A DNA stretch of 64,000 nt, from the NCBI RefSeq assembly GCF_013282745.1, contig NZ_CP054044.1, positions 1 to 64,000 on the forward strand, written 5' to 3'. Within the stretch, counting starts at the first letter, position 1, and each line of letters begins with the position of its first letter. The translations under genes and the position numbers were made by a program. The DNA is from Yersinia bercovieri ATCC 43970. Lineage in GTDB: Bacteria; Pseudomonadota; Gammaproteobacteria; Enterobacterales; Enterobacteriaceae. A model generated the notes under the pieces. That model was not told where the DNA came from. It saw only the letters and a list, made by a program, of their open reading frames with translations, and searched no databases. This document shows, in pieces, positions 1-11,214 of this stretch.

Positions 1-99
1 GCCAGTTAATACCAACTCAGCATTAAAGCCCTCGCCGCTCAGGTACTCCCTCAACATCGTGCCCAGTTCTACATCATCATCGACTAACAAAATCTTCAT
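1..99 (-). CDS. OmpR-family response regulator, N-terminal part (runs off window)
   Basis: Only the first 33 codons are in the window. The peptide begins MKILLVDDD and continues VELGTMLREYLSGEGF, the usual start of a receiver domain: a hydrophobic first strand followed by the acidic pocket (three Asp) that binds Mg for phosphorylation. An AGGAG lies just upstream of the ATG at 99. The protein resembles CpxR/OmpR-type regulators, but the DNA-binding domain is outside the window, so the exact member cannot be named. It is divergent from macA; the shared 187-base gap (100-286) must hold both promoters. A role in macAB control is possible by position only. Confidence 0.75.
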   Translation of the reverse strand, partial: MKILLVDDDVELGTMLREYLSGEGFNAELVLTG

Positions 100-286
100 T
101 TTTAACTCTCCTGCCTGATTTCAGCTATTTTCATGCCTATTTGGTGCGCACGCAGCCAGTTTTACTCAATCCTTACATATTTTTGAATTCGACTTAACTC
201 ACACTCAGCGGCCTTGGCGGTAAATTAGCTCCCTGCATTTGGCTTCACCACTCTCTTCATTGTGGTTCAAGGATTTTTGATTAATT

Positions 287-1486
287 ATGCTACAGGTTAC
301 CAAGTCAAAACGGCGTTTTATTGGGTTAGCGGTTGTGTTGCTGATGCTGGCCGGTTTGTTGCTCTTCAAATGGCTCTCTCCTGCGGAGAAACCCGGCTAT
401 ATCACCGCAGCGGCCGAGATCCGCACACTGGAACAGAGCGTACTCGCCGATGGCACTATCAAGGCAAAAAAACAGGTCACTGTCGGCGCACAAGTTTCCG
501 GGCAGATCAAAGCCCTGCATATCACCCTAGGGCAGCAAGTTGAAAAAGGCCAGTTAGTGGCCGAAATTGATGATCTTACGCAACAAAATGCGCTGAAAGA
601 CGCGGAGGAAGCGCTGAAAAATGTGCTTGCACAGCGTGCAGCCAAAGTGGCGACACAGCAGAACAACCAATTAACCTACCAGCGACAGCAGCAAATCCTC
701 GCCAAGGGTCTCGGCGTCCGCGCCGATTTTGATAGTGCCAAAGCCACATTAGAGAGCGCCCAAGCTGAGATTAATGCGCTGGATGCCCAAATTGCGCAGG
801 CTGAAATCGCCGTGAATACCGCCAAACTCAATCTCGGCTATACCAAAATCAGCTCGCCGATCACCGGGACGGTGGTCGCTATTCCGGTTGAAGAGGGGCA
901 AACCGTTAACGCAGTGCAAAGCGCCCCCACTATTATTAAAGTCGCTCAGCTCGATACGATGACGATTGAAGCGCAGATCTCTGAAGCGGACGTGGTCAAA
1001 GTCAAAGCCGGTATGCCCGTTTACTTCACTATTTTAGGCGAGCCGGAAGAGCGCTTCAGTGCCACACTGCGCGCCATCGAACCCGCCCCTGACTCGATAA
1101 ACGATGAAACCACCACCACAACATCAAGTTCGAGCACCACCACCACCACGGCCATTTACTATAACGGCCTGTTCGATGTGGCGAACCCGAACGGAGCACT
1201 GCGTATTTCGATGACCGCCCAAGTGTATATCGTGCTACATAAAGACGAAAAAGCCTTGGTCATCCCCGCCACGGCACTGGAAAATGATCACGGGACGTAT
1301 CGGGTTCAGGTGGTGAGCAGCAACGGCAAAATCAGTGCGCGCGAGGTCACCGTCGGGTTAAATAACAATGTCGATGCTCAGATTCTCTCCGGTTTGCAGG
1401 CTGGGGAGCAGGTGATTGTCAGTCAGGCAAGTGCCGCCCCCGCCAACAATAAGGCCCAACATATCGGCCCACCGATGGGGATGTAA
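287..1486 (+). CDS. macA: MacA periplasmic adaptor subunit of macrolide/peptide efflux pump
   Basis: Membrane-fusion protein linking the MacB ABC transporter in the inner membrane to a TolC-type outer membrane channel. The N terminus has one membrane anchor (about residues 10-28, rich in Leu/Val after KSKRR). Next come a lipoyl-like domain (VGAQVSGQIKAL), a long helical hairpin with many Gln/Ala (about 95-180), the second lipoyl half (YTKISSPITGTVV), and a beta-barrel domain. The ATG at 287 is preceded by AAGGA at 269-273. At 399 residues it is longer than E. coli MacA (about 371). Part of the extra length is a Thr/Ser-only tract near residues 274-286, coded by ACC/ACA/AGC repeats. The macB start follows after 3 bases, so the two are one operon. 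Confidence 0.92.
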   Translation: MLQVTKSKRRFIGLAVVLLMLAGLLLFKWLSPAEKPGYITAAAEIRTLEQSVLADGTIKAKKQVTVGAQVSGQIKALHITLGQQVEKGQLVAEIDDLTQQNALKDAEEALKNVLAQRAAKVATQQNNQLTYQRQQQILAKGLGVRADFDSAKATLESAQAEINALDAQIAQAEIAVNTAKLNLGYTKISSPITGTVVAIPVEEGQTVNAVQSAPTIIKVAQLDTMTIEAQISEADVVKVKAGMPVYFTILGEPEERFSATLRAIEPAPDSINDETTTTTSSSSTTTTTAIYYNGLFDVANPNGALRISMTAQVYIVLHKDEKALVIPATALENDHGTYRVQVVSSNGKISAREVTVGLNNNVDAQILSGLQAGEQVIVSQASAAPANNKAQHIGPPMGM

Positions 1487-1489
1487 CTG

Positions 1490-3484
1490 ATGATAGACCT
1501 CAACCAAAGAAAGATTTTGCTGCAACTTGATAACGTGAGCCGCTGGTTTATTGCAGGTGAAGAGCGCGTCCGGGTGCTGAAAAACATCAACTTGACGATT
1601 TACAGCGGTGAAATGGTGGCGATCGTCGGAGCATCCGGTTCCGGCAAATCGACGCTAATGAACATTCTTGGCTGTCTGGACAAGCCCAGTTCAGGAGAGT
1701 ATCTGGTGGCTGGCCGTATTCCGCAGCATTTGGATAGCGACACCCTCGCCGAGCTACGTCGCGAACATTTCGGCTTTATTTTTCAGCGCTATCATTTACT
1801 CAATGACTTAAATGCGCGGGAAAATGTTGAGATACCTGCTATTTACGCCGGTATCGATCGTGAAGAGCGCCGTCAACGCGCTGGCGATCTACTATCCCGT
1901 CTCGGCCTGGCTGACCGGCTGGAGTATCGCCCGAGCCAGCTTTCTGGCGGGCAACAGCAGCGGGTCAGTATTGCCAGAGCATTGATGAATGGCGGCGAAG
2001 TTATTCTGGCCGACGAACCCACAGGCGCACTTGATACTCACAGCGGTAATGAAGTGTTAAACATCCTTAAAGAGCTGCATCGACAAGGCCATACCGTGGT
2101 CATTGTCACCCACGATATGTCGATTGCAGAACATGCTCAACGGATTATCGAGCTAAGAGACGGCGAGGTGATTGCGGATAGAGCGGTGCAGCAGGCCGCA
2201 CAACAGGCACAACGACTCCCCATAATCACGCCAGAAATAGCACCCAAAAGTGCTAAAAGAACCGTGCTATCGCCCTGGATGGCCCAACGTGACCGCCTCC
2301 GTGAAGCATTTAAAATGGCGACACTGGCGATGGCTGCACAGCGCCTGCGCACCCTGCTGACCATGCTGGGGATCATCATTGGTATTGCGTCAGTGGTCTC
2401 TGTCGTAGCATTGGGAAAAGGTTCGCAACAGCAAGTGCTCGCTAACATCAACGCCATGGGCACCAGTACGCTGGAGATCTTCCCCGGCAAAGATTTCGGC
2501 GATATGCGCTCTGCTGCCATCCAAACTTTGCGGGCCACTGATGCCGATGCATTGGCGAAACAGGGCTATATCCACAGCGTGACACCTGCGGTCTCCAGCA
2601 GTAGCACGCTGCGCTATGGTAATAAATCTGTCAGTGGCACCGTGAATGGTGTCGGCGAACAATACTTTATGGTGCGCGGCTATAGCATTGCCCAAGGGAT
2701 GGCATTTACCCGTGCCAGCGTCGATGGATTGATGCAAGAGGCTGTTATTGATGAAAATACACGCGATAAGCTGTTCCCCAACGGCGAAAGTCCCTTAGGT
2801 AAAGTTATCCTGCTCGGCTCCCTGCCCTGCCGGGTAATTGGGGTTGCAGCCAAGAAACAGAGCGGTTTTGGCAGTGACGAGAATCTGAATGTGTGGATAC
2901 CATACACCACCGCCATGAAGCGTATGCTGGGGCAAACCTATCTGCGCAGCATTACCGTGCGAGTTAACGATGATATAGATTTGGCGAATGCTGAGCAGGG
3001 TGTCACCAAACTGCTGGCCCAGCGTCACGGCGCACAGGATTTTTTCGTGATGAACACCGATAGCATCCGTCAAACCATTGAGAAGACCACCTCAACCATG
3101 ACATTACTGGTGTCAATGATTGCCGTTATTTCATTAGTAGTCGGTGGTATCGGAGTGATGAATATCATGTTGGTATCAGTCAGTGAGCGCACTAAAGAGA
3201 TTGGGGTTCGAATGGCGGTGGGTGCGCGAGCCGGTGACATTATGCAGCAATTCTTGATTGAGGCAGTCCTGGTGTGCCTGCTGGGGGGCGGGATTGGGGT
3301 GGTGCTGTCACTGGGTATCGGCCTGCTGTTTAGCCAGTTCAGCAGCAGCTTTTCGATGGTTTATTCGGCAACCTCGATCATCACCGCATTTGTCTGTTCC
3401 AGCCTGATTGGGGTGATTTTTGGTTTTTTCCCGGCAAAGAGAGCGGCGGAGATGGACCCTATCAGGGCGTTAGAACGAGAGTGA
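1490..3484 (+). CDS. macB: MacB ABC transporter, ATPase fused to permease
   Basis: Inner-membrane ATPase-permease that drives MacA/TolC efflux of macrolides, enterotoxin or other peptides in relatives. The N-terminal ATPase has Walker A GASGSGKS (47-54), signature LSGGQQQR and Walker [14 protein letters not shown] first membrane helix follows near 285-305, then a large periplasmic domain, then three C-terminal helices (about 535-655) containing the MacB signature [17 protein letters not shown]. At 664 residues it is near the family length (648 in E. coli). It starts 3 bases after the macA stop. A strong terminator-like hairpin follows at 3527-3556. Confidence 0.94.
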   Translation: MIDLNQRKILLQLDNVSRWFIAGEERVRVLKNINLTIYSGEMVAIVGASGSGKSTLMNILGCLDKPSSGEYLVAGRIPQHLDSDTLAELRREHFGFIFQRYHLLNDLNARENVEIPAIYAGIDREERRQRAGDLLSRLGLADRLEYRPSQLSGGQQQRVSIARALMNGGEVILADEPTGALDTHSGNEVLNILKELHRQGHTVVIVTHDMSIAEHAQRIIELRDGEVIADRAVQQAAQQAQRLPIITPEIAPKSAKRTVLSPWMAQRDRLREAFKMATLAMAAQRLRTLLTMLGIIIGIASVVSVVALGKGSQQQVLANINAMGTSTLEIFPGKDFGDMRSAAIQTLRATDADALAKQGYIHSVTPAVSSSSTLRYGNKSVSGTVNGVGEQYFMVRGYSIAQGMAFTRASVDGLMQEAVIDENTRDKLFPNGESPLGKVILLGSLPCRVIGVAAKKQSGFGSDENLNVWIPYTTAMKRMLGQTYLRSITVRVNDDIDLANAEQGVTKLLAQRHGAQDFFVMNTDSIRQTIEKTTSTMTLLVSMIAVISLVVGGIGVMNIMLVSVSERTKEIGVRMAVGARAGDIMQQFLIEAVLVCLLGGGIGVVLSLGIGLLFSQFSSSFSMVYSATSIITAFVCSSLIGVIFGFFPAKRAAEMDPIRALERE

Positions 3485-3526
3485 ACTATTTTTACCGTCA
3501 GGATTTTTATTATTAAATGTTATGTC

Positions 3527-3559
3527 ACCCAACCTGATCATAGGATCAGGTTGGGTTTT
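3527..3559 (+). terminator. macB terminator (hairpin between convergent macB and cysM)
   Basis: A perfect 13-bp inverted repeat, ACCCAACCTGATC (3527-3539) and GATCAGGTTGGGT (3544-3556), with a 4-base loop and TTT after it on the plus strand. It sits between the convergent ends of macB and cysM, and the T tail favours macB transcripts. Confidence 0.85.
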
Positions 3560-3585
3560 ACCGGGTCATGGTAAAAGAAGCGCGG

Positions 3586-4467
3586 TTACTCAAACACCCC
3601 GGTCGATAAATACCTATCTCCGCGATCACAAATAATCGCCACAATGACCGCACCAGGGTTCTCTGCCGCCACGCGCAACGCCCCAGCGACCGCGCCACCA
3701 GAACTGACACCACAGAAGATCCCCTCTTCCGTGGCGAGTCGGCGCATGGTCTGTTCGGCTGAGATCTGCGTGATATCCAATACTTGATCCACTAATTCGG
3801 GGCGGAATATCCCCGGCATATATTCCGCTGACCAACGGCGGATACCGGGAATACTGCTGCCCTCAGCCGGTTGCAACCCGATAGTGATCACCGCAGGATT
3901 TTGGCTTTTCAGAAACTGGCTGACCCCGGTAATGGTGCCGGTGGTTCCCATGCTGGAGACAAAATGGCTCACTTTACCCGCCGTTTGCTGCCAAATCTCT
4001 GGCCCAGTGCCGGTAAAATGGGCGTAGGGATTATCGGCATTATTAAACTGATCCAGCACCTTGCCCTGCCCTGCGGCCTGCATCATCAACGCCTGATCGC
4101 GCGCACCTTCCATGCCCTGCTCGCGGCTCACCAGAATTAGCTCAGCACCATAAGCGCGCATCGCCGCCTGACGTTCCTGACTCATATTTTCTGGCATGAG
4201 TAATTTCAGCTGATAACCTTTCAGGGCCGCAATCATTGCCAATGCAATCCCGGTATTACCGCTGGTTGCCTCGATCAACACATCGCCAGGTGCAATCTCC
4301 CCGCGTAATTCTGCCTGCTGGATCATAGCGAGAGCTGCCCTATCTTTGACCGACCCCGCCGGATTATTACCTTCCAGTTTCACCCAAATTTCTGCATTCA
4401 GCCCTTGGCTTAAGCGTTGCAGTTTGACCAGTGGGGTGTTGCCGATGCAGTGTTCGAGGGTAGTCAC
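3586..4467 (-). CDS. cysM: Cysteine synthase B (O-acetylserine/thiosulfate sulfhydrylase)
   Basis: PLP enzyme making cysteine from O-acetylserine and sulfide, or S-sulfocysteine from thiosulfate. The PLP lysine is K41 in the context NPAGSVKDR, and the phosphate-binding/substrate loop TSGNTG lies at 68-73. The length, 293 residues, is close to E. coli CysM (303). It is the last gene of the cysPTWAM operon on the minus strand. Unlike the tightly overlapped cysP-T-W-A genes, it is separated from cysA by 235 bases that contain two hairpins, so its expression may be partly uncoupled. It fits CysM rather than CysK by its place next to cysA. Confidence 0.93.
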   Translation of the reverse strand: MTTLEHCIGNTPLVKLQRLSQGLNAEIWVKLEGNNPAGSVKDRAALAMIQQAELRGEIAPGDVLIEATSGNTGIALAMIAALKGYQLKLLMPENMSQERQAAMRAYGAELILVSREQGMEGARDQALMMQAAGQGKVLDQFNNADNPYAHFTGTGPEIWQQTAGKVSHFVSSMGTTGTITGVSQFLKSQNPAVITIGLQPAEGSSIPGIRRWSAEYMPGIFRPELVDQVLDITQISAEQTMRRLATEEGIFCGVSSGGAVAGALRVAAENPGAVIVAIICDRGDRYLSTGVFE

Positions 4468-4496
4468 ATTCGTTACCTAACTTGAATTGATCTCAA

Positions 4497-4524
4497 TAAA
4501 AGAAAAGGCGGCCATAAGGCCACC
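4497..4524 (-). terminator. Terminator-like hairpin between cysA and cysM
   Basis: On the minus strand GGTGGCC-TTAT-GGCCGCC (4524 to 4507) forms a 7-bp stem with one G-T pair, directly followed by TTTTCTTTT. This is a Rho-independent terminator shape lying inside the operon, upstream of cysM, so it may act as an attenuator. It is also one arm of the repeat element at 4497-4690. Confidence 0.6.
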
Positions 4525-4690
4525 TGAGGTTGATGACAAACCTATTTTGTCACTCCGAAACTGGCGGGGCGACTGCACCGATGGGCGCTCCGACGGCTCA
4601 CGCCGTTACGACCCATTCGGCACATCTCCCCGCTTATCAACTTTATCAGCAGTCTGAGGCGACCATAAGGCCACCTCTGTTTGCCACTTG
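4497..4690. repeat. Palindromic intergenic repeat element between cysA and cysM
   Basis: The stretch holds two related hairpins. One is GGCGGCC-ATAA-GGCCACC (4507-4524). The other is GAGGCGACC-ATAA-GGCCACCTC (4656-4677). They share the CCATAAGGCCACCT core and are linked by sequence with no convincing gene. CAGTCTGAGGC next to the second hairpin recurs in similar form near 50059, downstream of nanA. This fits a family of short Yersinia intergenic palindromic repeats, but I cannot assign it to a named family without comparison. Confidence 0.5.
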
Positions 4691-4702
4691 CAGAAAAATT
4701 TA

Positions 4703-5794
4703 TCAGGCGCTTTGGGCTAAAGCAATGGGTTGTAATAATTGATCGCCTGAATATAAGCGAGCATTCAATCCACCCACGTAATAGCGATTGCCGCGCACTG
4801 GGGCGTCGATATTACCCTCTGGCAGCACGACACTGATAGGATCTTGATGCCAACCAATAGGTTGCACTGTCAGTTGCCAGAAGTGACCGCGCGGGCTGAC
4901 TTCAAGCACCTGTACCGGTAACGGGCAACGATCACTCGATTGGGTGCTGACCTCCATCTCCCATGGGCGCAGGAACAGATCCACACTGCCTTGATGCATC
5001 GGGGCTAAATCCAGCGGCCAGTGATGAGCGCCAATATACAACTGTGAACCACGGATTTCACCACTCAGGCGATTCACTTCACCGAGGAACTCCAGGACAA
5101 AACGGGTCGCCGGGTAGCGCCACACCTCATCTGGCGTACCGACCTGCTCAATATTCCCCTGACTCATCACCACCACTCGCTCAGCAACTTCCATCGCCTC
5201 TTCCTGATCGTGGGTGACGAAGACGCTGGTGAACTTCAGTTCATCATGCAACTGGCGTAACCAGCGGCGCAGCTCTTTGCGCACCTGTGCATCCAGAGCG
5301 CCGAATGGCTCATCCAGCAGCAGAATTTGGGGTTCAACCGCCAGCGCCCGCGCTAATGCAACGCGCTGTTTCTGGCCGCCGGAGAGCTGTGACGGGTAAC
5401 GGGTAGCCAGATGGCCTAATTGCACCATCTCCAGCAGCTGTGCCACCTTCTGCTTGATGGCCACGGCATTTGGCCGCTCACGGCGCGGTAACACCGTCAG
5501 GCCGAAAGCGATGTTATCGAACACCGTCATATGGCGGAATAGGGCGTAATGCTGGAACACAAAACCCACGCGCCTATCACGAGCATGTAGGCGGCTGACA
5601 TCAGTGCCGTGGAAGCTTAACCGCCCGGCGTTTTGGTTCTCTAACCCAGCAATAATGCGCAGTAAGGTGGTTTTCCCTGAACCGGACGGGCCGAGCAGCG
5701 CCACCATCTGGCCAGAAGGAATATCCAGCGTAATGTTGTTCAATACCTTGGTGCGACCAAAATACTTGCTGATATTATCAATCTCAATGCTCAT
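4703..5794 (-). CDS. cysA: Sulfate/thiosulfate ABC transporter ATPase CysA
   Basis: ATP-binding subunit that powers sulfate and thiosulfate import through CysT/CysW. Walker A GPSGSGKT is at 35-42, with LSGGQKQR, Walker [12 protein letters not shown] and the H-loop VFVTHD following. A C-terminal TOBE-like domain has [12 protein letters not shown] chose the ATG at 5794 (MSIEIDN, 363 residues) because it matches the conserved CysA start; an upstream in-frame start at 5821 would add ten residues inside the cysW end. The start overlaps the cysW stop by 11 bases, implying translational coupling. Confidence 0.95.
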   Translation of the reverse strand: MSIEIDNISKYFGRTKVLNNITLDIPSGQMVALLGPSGSGKTTLLRIIAGLENQNAGRLSFHGTDVSRLHARDRRVGFVFQHYALFRHMTVFDNIAFGLTVLPRRERPNAVAIKQKVAQLLEMVQLGHLATRYPSQLSGGQKQRVALARALAVEPQILLLDEPFGALDAQVRKELRRWLRQLHDELKFTSVFVTHDQEEAMEVAERVVVMSQGNIEQVGTPDEVWRYPATRFVLEFLGEVNRLSGEIRGSQLYIGAHHWPLDLAPMHQGSVDLFLRPWEMEVSTQSSDRCPLPVQVLEVSPRGHFWQLTVQPIGWHQDPISVVLPEGNIDAPVRGNRYYVGGLNARLYSGDQLLQPIALAQSA

Positions 5795-6659
5795 GCTTTT
5801 GCTCCTGTTCGAGACGAACAACCTGACGCGCTAAGCGCCATTGCAGGCCGCTTTTCAGAAAAAGGGTCACTATTGCCATCAGGGTCAATAACGCGGCGGC
5901 GGTAAATGCCCCGGCGGTGTTGTAATCCTGATGCAACAACTCAACTTGTAGCGGCAAGGTGTAGGTCTCGCCACGAATAGAACCGGATACCACGGAGACC
6001 GCCCCAAACTCGCCAATCGCGCGGGCGTTGGTCAACACCACGCCATACAGCAGCGCCCAGCGGATGTTGGGTAAGGTCACCCGGCGGAACATCTGCCAGC
6101 CGGATGCGCCGAGCAGCACCGCGGCTTCATCCTCCTGACTGCCCTGACTCATCATCACCGGCACCAATTCACGTACCACAAACGGGCAGGTGACGAAGAT
6201 GGTCACCAACACCATGCCGGGCCACGAGAACATCAATTGGATATCATGGGAGTCCAACCAGCCGCCGACTACCCCGTTAGAGCCGTAAAACAGCAAGTAC
6301 ATCAGGCCCGCGACCACTGGCGAAACAGCAAACGGGATATCAATTAGCGTCATCAATAATTGGCGGCCGGGGAAGACAAACCGGGTCACCAGCCAGGCCA
6401 ACACCACACCAAACACCAGATTCACCGGCACGGTAATCAGCGCCACCAGCACGGTGAGCCAAATGGCGTGCAACATATCGGGATCGAGTAAATTCTGCCC
6501 CACCACCTCAATCCCTTTCGAGAACGCGGTGATAAAGATCCATACCATCGGGATCACCAGCAGCAGGAGTGAGAACCCTGCGCCGATGGCGATCAAGGCC
6601 CATTTGCCCCAGTTGATCGGCGGGCGGGCCACGCCGTTAAACTCGCTGATATCCGCCAT
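5784..6659 (-). CDS. cysW: Sulfate/thiosulfate ABC transporter permease CysW
   Basis: One of the two inner-membrane permease subunits of the sulfate/thiosulfate importer. About six membrane helices are visible. The EAA loop that contacts CysA is present ([21 protein letters not shown]), as is the [16 protein letters not shown] segment typical of sulfate permeases. Length 291 matches the family. It shares one base with the cysT stop and overlaps the cysA start by 11 bases. Confidence 0.95.
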   Translation of the reverse strand: MADISEFNGVARPPINWGKWALIAIGAGFSLLLLVIPMVWIFITAFSKGIEVVGQNLLDPDMLHAIWLTVLVALITVPVNLVFGVVLAWLVTRFVFPGRQLLMTLIDIPFAVSPVVAGLMYLLFYGSNGVVGGWLDSHDIQLMFSWPGMVLVTIFVTCPFVVRELVPVMMSQGSQEDEAAVLLGASGWQMFRRVTLPNIRWALLYGVVLTNARAIGEFGAVSVVSGSIRGETYTLPLQVELLHQDYNTAGAFTAAALLTLMAIVTLFLKSGLQWRLARQVVRLEQEQKHEH

Positions 6660-7492
6660 CAGTGCCCACCTATCCGCCGACCAAAGCGGCTTTGTAACGT
6701 GTTAATACCAAACAGCAGCAGCAGTGAAACCGCCAAAATAACCGAGGCAATGGCGCTGGCTGCCGGGTAATCAAACTCCTGCAAGCGGATGAAAATCATC
6801 AGCGAGGTGACTTCGGTCTTCCAGGCGATATTACCGGCGATAAAGATAACTGCGCCGAACTCGCCCAGACTGCGGGTGAAGGAGAGTGCCGTTCCTGCCA
6901 GCAGTGCCGGCGCCAGTTCGGGCATCACCACCAGACGAAAACTCTGCCAGCGGCTGGCACCTAAGGTTTCAGCCGCCTCTTCGTACTCTGGCCCCAACTC
7001 TTCCAACACCGGCTGCACCGTGCGAACCACAAACGGCAAGCTGGTAAATGCCATCGCCACCGCAATGCCTAACCAGGTGAATGACACTTTGATACCCAAT
7101 TCATTCAACCAGGCCCCATACCAGCCGGTGGTGGAGAACAGGGTCGCCAAAGTCAAACCGGCGACTGCGGTCGGTAAAGCGAACGGCAAATCCATCAGGC
7201 CATCCAGCAAGCTGCGGCCGGGGAATTGATAGCGGGTTAAAATCCACGCCATCAACATGCCAAAGAGCGCATTAAACAGACTCGCCACCCCCGCCGCCAG
7301 TAGGGTCACTTTATAAGCCGCGACCACCTGAGGGTTGGTTATCACCTCCCAGTACTGCGCCCAACTCATCTGTGCGACCTGCATCACTAACGCGCTGAGT
7401 GGTAATAACAAGATCAGGCAGGTGTAAAGCAGGCTGCTCCCAAGACTGAGGGTAAATCCGGGCAGAACCCGTTTACTGGATGCCGACAACAT
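6659..7492 (-). CDS. cysT: Sulfate/thiosulfate ABC transporter permease CysT (CysU)
   Basis: The partner permease of CysW. It begins with a basic stretch and the first helix near residues 10-38. The EAA loop reads YEEAAETLGASRWQSFRLVVMP, followed by SFTRSLGEFGAVIFIAG. Length 277 equals the E. coli protein. Its start shares one base with the cysP stop and its stop shares one base with the cysW start, so the three genes are tightly coupled. Confidence 0.95.
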   Translation of the reverse strand: MLSASSKRVLPGFTLSLGSSLLYTCLILLLPLSALVMQVAQMSWAQYWEVITNPQVVAAYKVTLLAAGVASLFNALFGMLMAWILTRYQFPGRSLLDGLMDLPFALPTAVAGLTLATLFSTTGWYGAWLNELGIKVSFTWLGIAVAMAFTSLPFVVRTVQPVLEELGPEYEEAAETLGASRWQSFRLVVMPELAPALLAGTALSFTRSLGEFGAVIFIAGNIAWKTEVTSLMIFIRLQEFDYPAASAIASVILAVSLLLLFGINTLQSRFGRRIGGH

Positions 7493-8520
7493 TACTGATG
7501 CCCTTCCGCTAACAATTTATCCAACACGCCGCCGGTGGCAAAATGGGTGCTCATCACTTGTGGCCAGCTACCGAATTGCTCCTCAACGCGGAATAATTTG
7601 GTATCAGGGAATTGGGATTTGGCCGCCTCCATCGCGGCTTTATCGTAAACACGATAGTTGAAGCTGGTGATAACCTGCTGCGCCGCTGGGCTGTAGAGGT
7701 AGTTGAGGTAAGCTTTGGCGGCTTTTTCCGTGCCATTTTTCGCCACATTTTTGTCTACCCACGCCACCGGGAACTCCGCCAGAATATCGACCGGCGGGAC
7801 AATAACTTCATATTTGTCGCTGCCATACTCTTTGCGGATATTATTCACTTCTGACTCGAAACTGATCAGCACATCACCCAAACCACGTTCAACAAAAGTG
7901 GTGGTAGCACCACGACCGCCGGTATCAAACACCTGTACATTGTTCAGGAAGCGCTTCATCCAGTCGCGGGTTTTCGCCTCATCCTGGCCATTGGCCTGCT
8001 GTGTCGCGCCCCATGCTGCCAGATAGGTATAGCGGCCATTGCCGGAGGTTTTTGGATTTGGGAACACCAGTTTCACATCTTCGCGCACCAAGTCATCCCA
8101 GTTGTGGATACTCTTTGGATTGCCCTTGCGCACCAGGAAAGCCATGGTGGAGTAGAATGGCGAGCTGTTGTTTGGCAAGCGCGCCTGCCAGTCGGCCGGG
8201 ATCAAGTTGCCGCGATCGTGCAAAATTTGCACATCAGTGACTTGGTTATAGGTCACCACATCGGCTTTCAAACCTTGCAAGATAGCCAATGCCTGCTTAG
8301 AGGAGCCGGCATGAGATTGCTTGATGGTCAGTTTGTCGCCCGGATTTTGCAGCTCCCACTGCTGCTGGAAGCCCGGATTCAACGCGGTGAATAGTTCGCG
8401 CGAGACATCATAAGAGCTGTTGAGCAACTCAGTTGCACAGGCGGTTGCACTGCCGAAAATTAACGCGCTTAATAAGGCAACACGAGTCCATCCATTTCTC
8501 TTCACTGAGGTCTGTTTCAT
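7492..8520 (-). CDS. cysP: Thiosulfate/sulfate periplasmic binding protein CysP
   Basis: Periplasmic receptor that delivers thiosulfate (and sulfate) to CysTWA. A signal peptide spans about residues 1-30 (KRNGWTR, then a hydrophobic stretch, then [14 protein letters not shown], where the mature protein begins near ATELL). Conserved ligand-binding segments [18 protein letters not shown] and [11 protein letters not shown] are present. Length 342 is slightly above the E. coli protein (338). It is the first gene of the operon. The upstream 245 bases hold the promoter region and the nanT terminator. Confidence 0.94.
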   Translation of the reverse strand: MKQTSVKRNGWTRVALLSALIFGSATACATELLNSSYDVSRELFTALNPGFQQQWELQNPGDKLTIKQSHAGSSKQALAILQGLKADVVTYNQVTDVQILHDRGNLIPADWQARLPNNSSPFYSTMAFLVRKGNPKSIHNWDDLVREDVKLVFPNPKTSGNGRYTYLAAWGATQQANGQDEAKTRDWMKRFLNNVQVFDTGGRGATTTFVERGLGDVLISFESEVNNIRKEYGSDKYEVIVPPVDILAEFPVAWVDKNVAKNGTEKAAKAYLNYLYSPAAQQVITSFNYRVYDKAAMEAAKSQFPDTKLFRVEEQFGSWPQVMSTHFATGGVLDKLLAEGHQ

Positions 8521-8690
8521 TCTGCACCTTATTCACTGAGTTCATCCGGCAGGCGGGTTATAAATGTTAATACCGCCCTTAATATGTTCAGTGTATTTAT
8601 AACTAGGCGCATACCTATAATGCTTTTATATACCGTTTAGTGATGTGCAAGTATCAAATGCTCTAAGCCAGTCACACCGCAGGTCGCCAG
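8521..8690 (-). promoter_or_regulatory. Probable cysP operon promoter/leader region
   Basis: AT-rich gap upstream of cysP. On the minus strand TTGCAC near 8650 followed by TATAAA-like sequence is a possible sigma-70 promoter. In relatives this operon needs CysB with N-acetylserine. I cannot place a CysB site reliably, so only the position in front of the operon supports this entry. Confidence 0.35.
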
Positions 8691-8718
8691 CCACTCCATT
8701 TTGCGGTTCTCTATCGAT

Positions 8719-8747
8719 AAAAAAAGCCCAGCCGACCTGCACTGGGC
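8719..8747 (-). terminator. nanT terminator
   Basis: On the minus strand GCCCAG (8747-8742), a 10-base loop, CTGGGC (8731-8726), then seven T. It lies 19 bases after the nanT stop and would end nan transporter transcripts before the cysP promoter. Confidence 0.8.
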
Positions 8748-8765
8748 ATAAATAGTGGGCTGATT

Positions 8766-10461
<1,696 letters not shown>

Positions 10462-10495
10462 AAAATATACACCTCGTTTTATAATTGGTTTAAAT

Positions 10496-10537
10496 GATCG
10501 TTTTTTAATATTTGATCGGCTAAATCGATCAAATATT
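10496..10537 (-). promoter_or_regulatory. GATC cluster and 12-bp inverted repeat upstream of the methylase gene
   Basis: AATATTTGATCG (10507-10518) and CGATCAAATATT (10526-10537) form a perfect 12-bp inverted repeat with a 7-base spacer, each arm carrying one GATC. A third GATC is at 10496-10499. All lie 35-76 bases upstream of the methylase start. This looks like an operator or a methylation-sensitive control site; which protein binds is unknown. Confidence 0.55.
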
Positions 10538-10541
10538 ATTG

Positions 10542-10579
10542 GGTATTAAAAAAGCCGCGTTCGCAGCTTTTTTAATACC
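10542..10579 (-). terminator. Terminator of the prophage tail operon
   Basis: GGTATTAAAAAAGC (10542-10555) and GCTTTTTTAATACC (10566-10579) are a perfect 14-bp inverted repeat around a 10-base centre. T runs follow the GC-rich core on both strands, so it can work both ways. It lies just after the fibre-assembly gene. Confidence 0.85.
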
Positions 10580-10593
10580 ATCTAGGCTAGTGT

Positions 10594-11214
10594 TTATTCT
10601 GGTGGTTGCGGAAACTCAATATCTGGCGCTTTTGATGTATCGATGCGGTTCAGTAAAACGCGGTAAGTTTTCCACGCCGTAAGCTGCTCTTTATCGTCAT
10701 CCGTTGCCATGCCGGTATCTACCGCATCTTGTAACGGTGCAATTTTCGCTGCGGCTGCATTCAATAATCGGGTTTTCTTTTCTTCCGCTTCCTGCACTGC
10801 TGCGGCCTTTTGCAAGACTTTATCCGTTACCCATTTCGCGCCGTTCCATTTGTCGTAATAGGTTTGCGGAGCCAGTAACGTCAATATGTCCGGCAACTCA
10901 CCAATAAAGCTGATTTCTTCTGGTTGACCGGTTTCAGTGCTGTATGCAGTCTTGCCGCGCAAGTCGTCAACTATTTCCCATGCATTGCCAGTATCGTTTC
11001 GACGCACGGCCTTATCTGGTTCGGTGGGTAATACAGGCGAGTCAGCATAACCGCTAGCGGGCAAGCTAACGCCCAACGGTAGGTACTCATTATTGACGCC
11101 GATAAACTCTTGCGATTGGGTGTCTGCACTATAAACGGCAATCCAGCCAGCACGAATAGCGAGACCATTTGCTCCAATCTGCGCGGTTGGGATATCTAGT
11201 GAATATTTAGTCAT
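10594..11214 (-). CDS. Tail fibre assembly protein
   Basis: Chaperone-like protein (Tfa/gpU type) needed for fibre folding or attachment. The N-terminal part carries short repeats typical of fibre-assembly proteins. The C-terminal half (LLNAAAAKIAPLQDAVDTGMATDDDKEQLTAWKTYRVLLNRID) is the common Caudovirales tail-fibre-assembly domain, ending in a Pro-rich tail. Length 206. The start touches the end of the fibre gene (shared base at 11214), so the two are coupled. Confidence 0.88.
   Translation of the reverse strand: MTKYSLDIPTAQIGANGLAIRAGWIAVYSADTQSQEFIGVNNEYLPLGVSLPASGYADSPVLPTEPDKAVRRNDTGNAWEIVDDLRGKTAYSTETGQPEEISFIGELPDILTLLAPQTYYDKWNGAKWVTDKVLQKAAAVQEAEEKKTRLLNAAAAKIAPLQDAVDTGMATDDDKEQLTAWKTYRVLLNRIDTSKAPDIEFPQPPE

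Noticed and set aside
4530..4742. Plus-strand open frame between cysM and cysA
   Set aside because: It lies across a palindromic repeat and the cysA end, has no ribosome site and low-complexity content.
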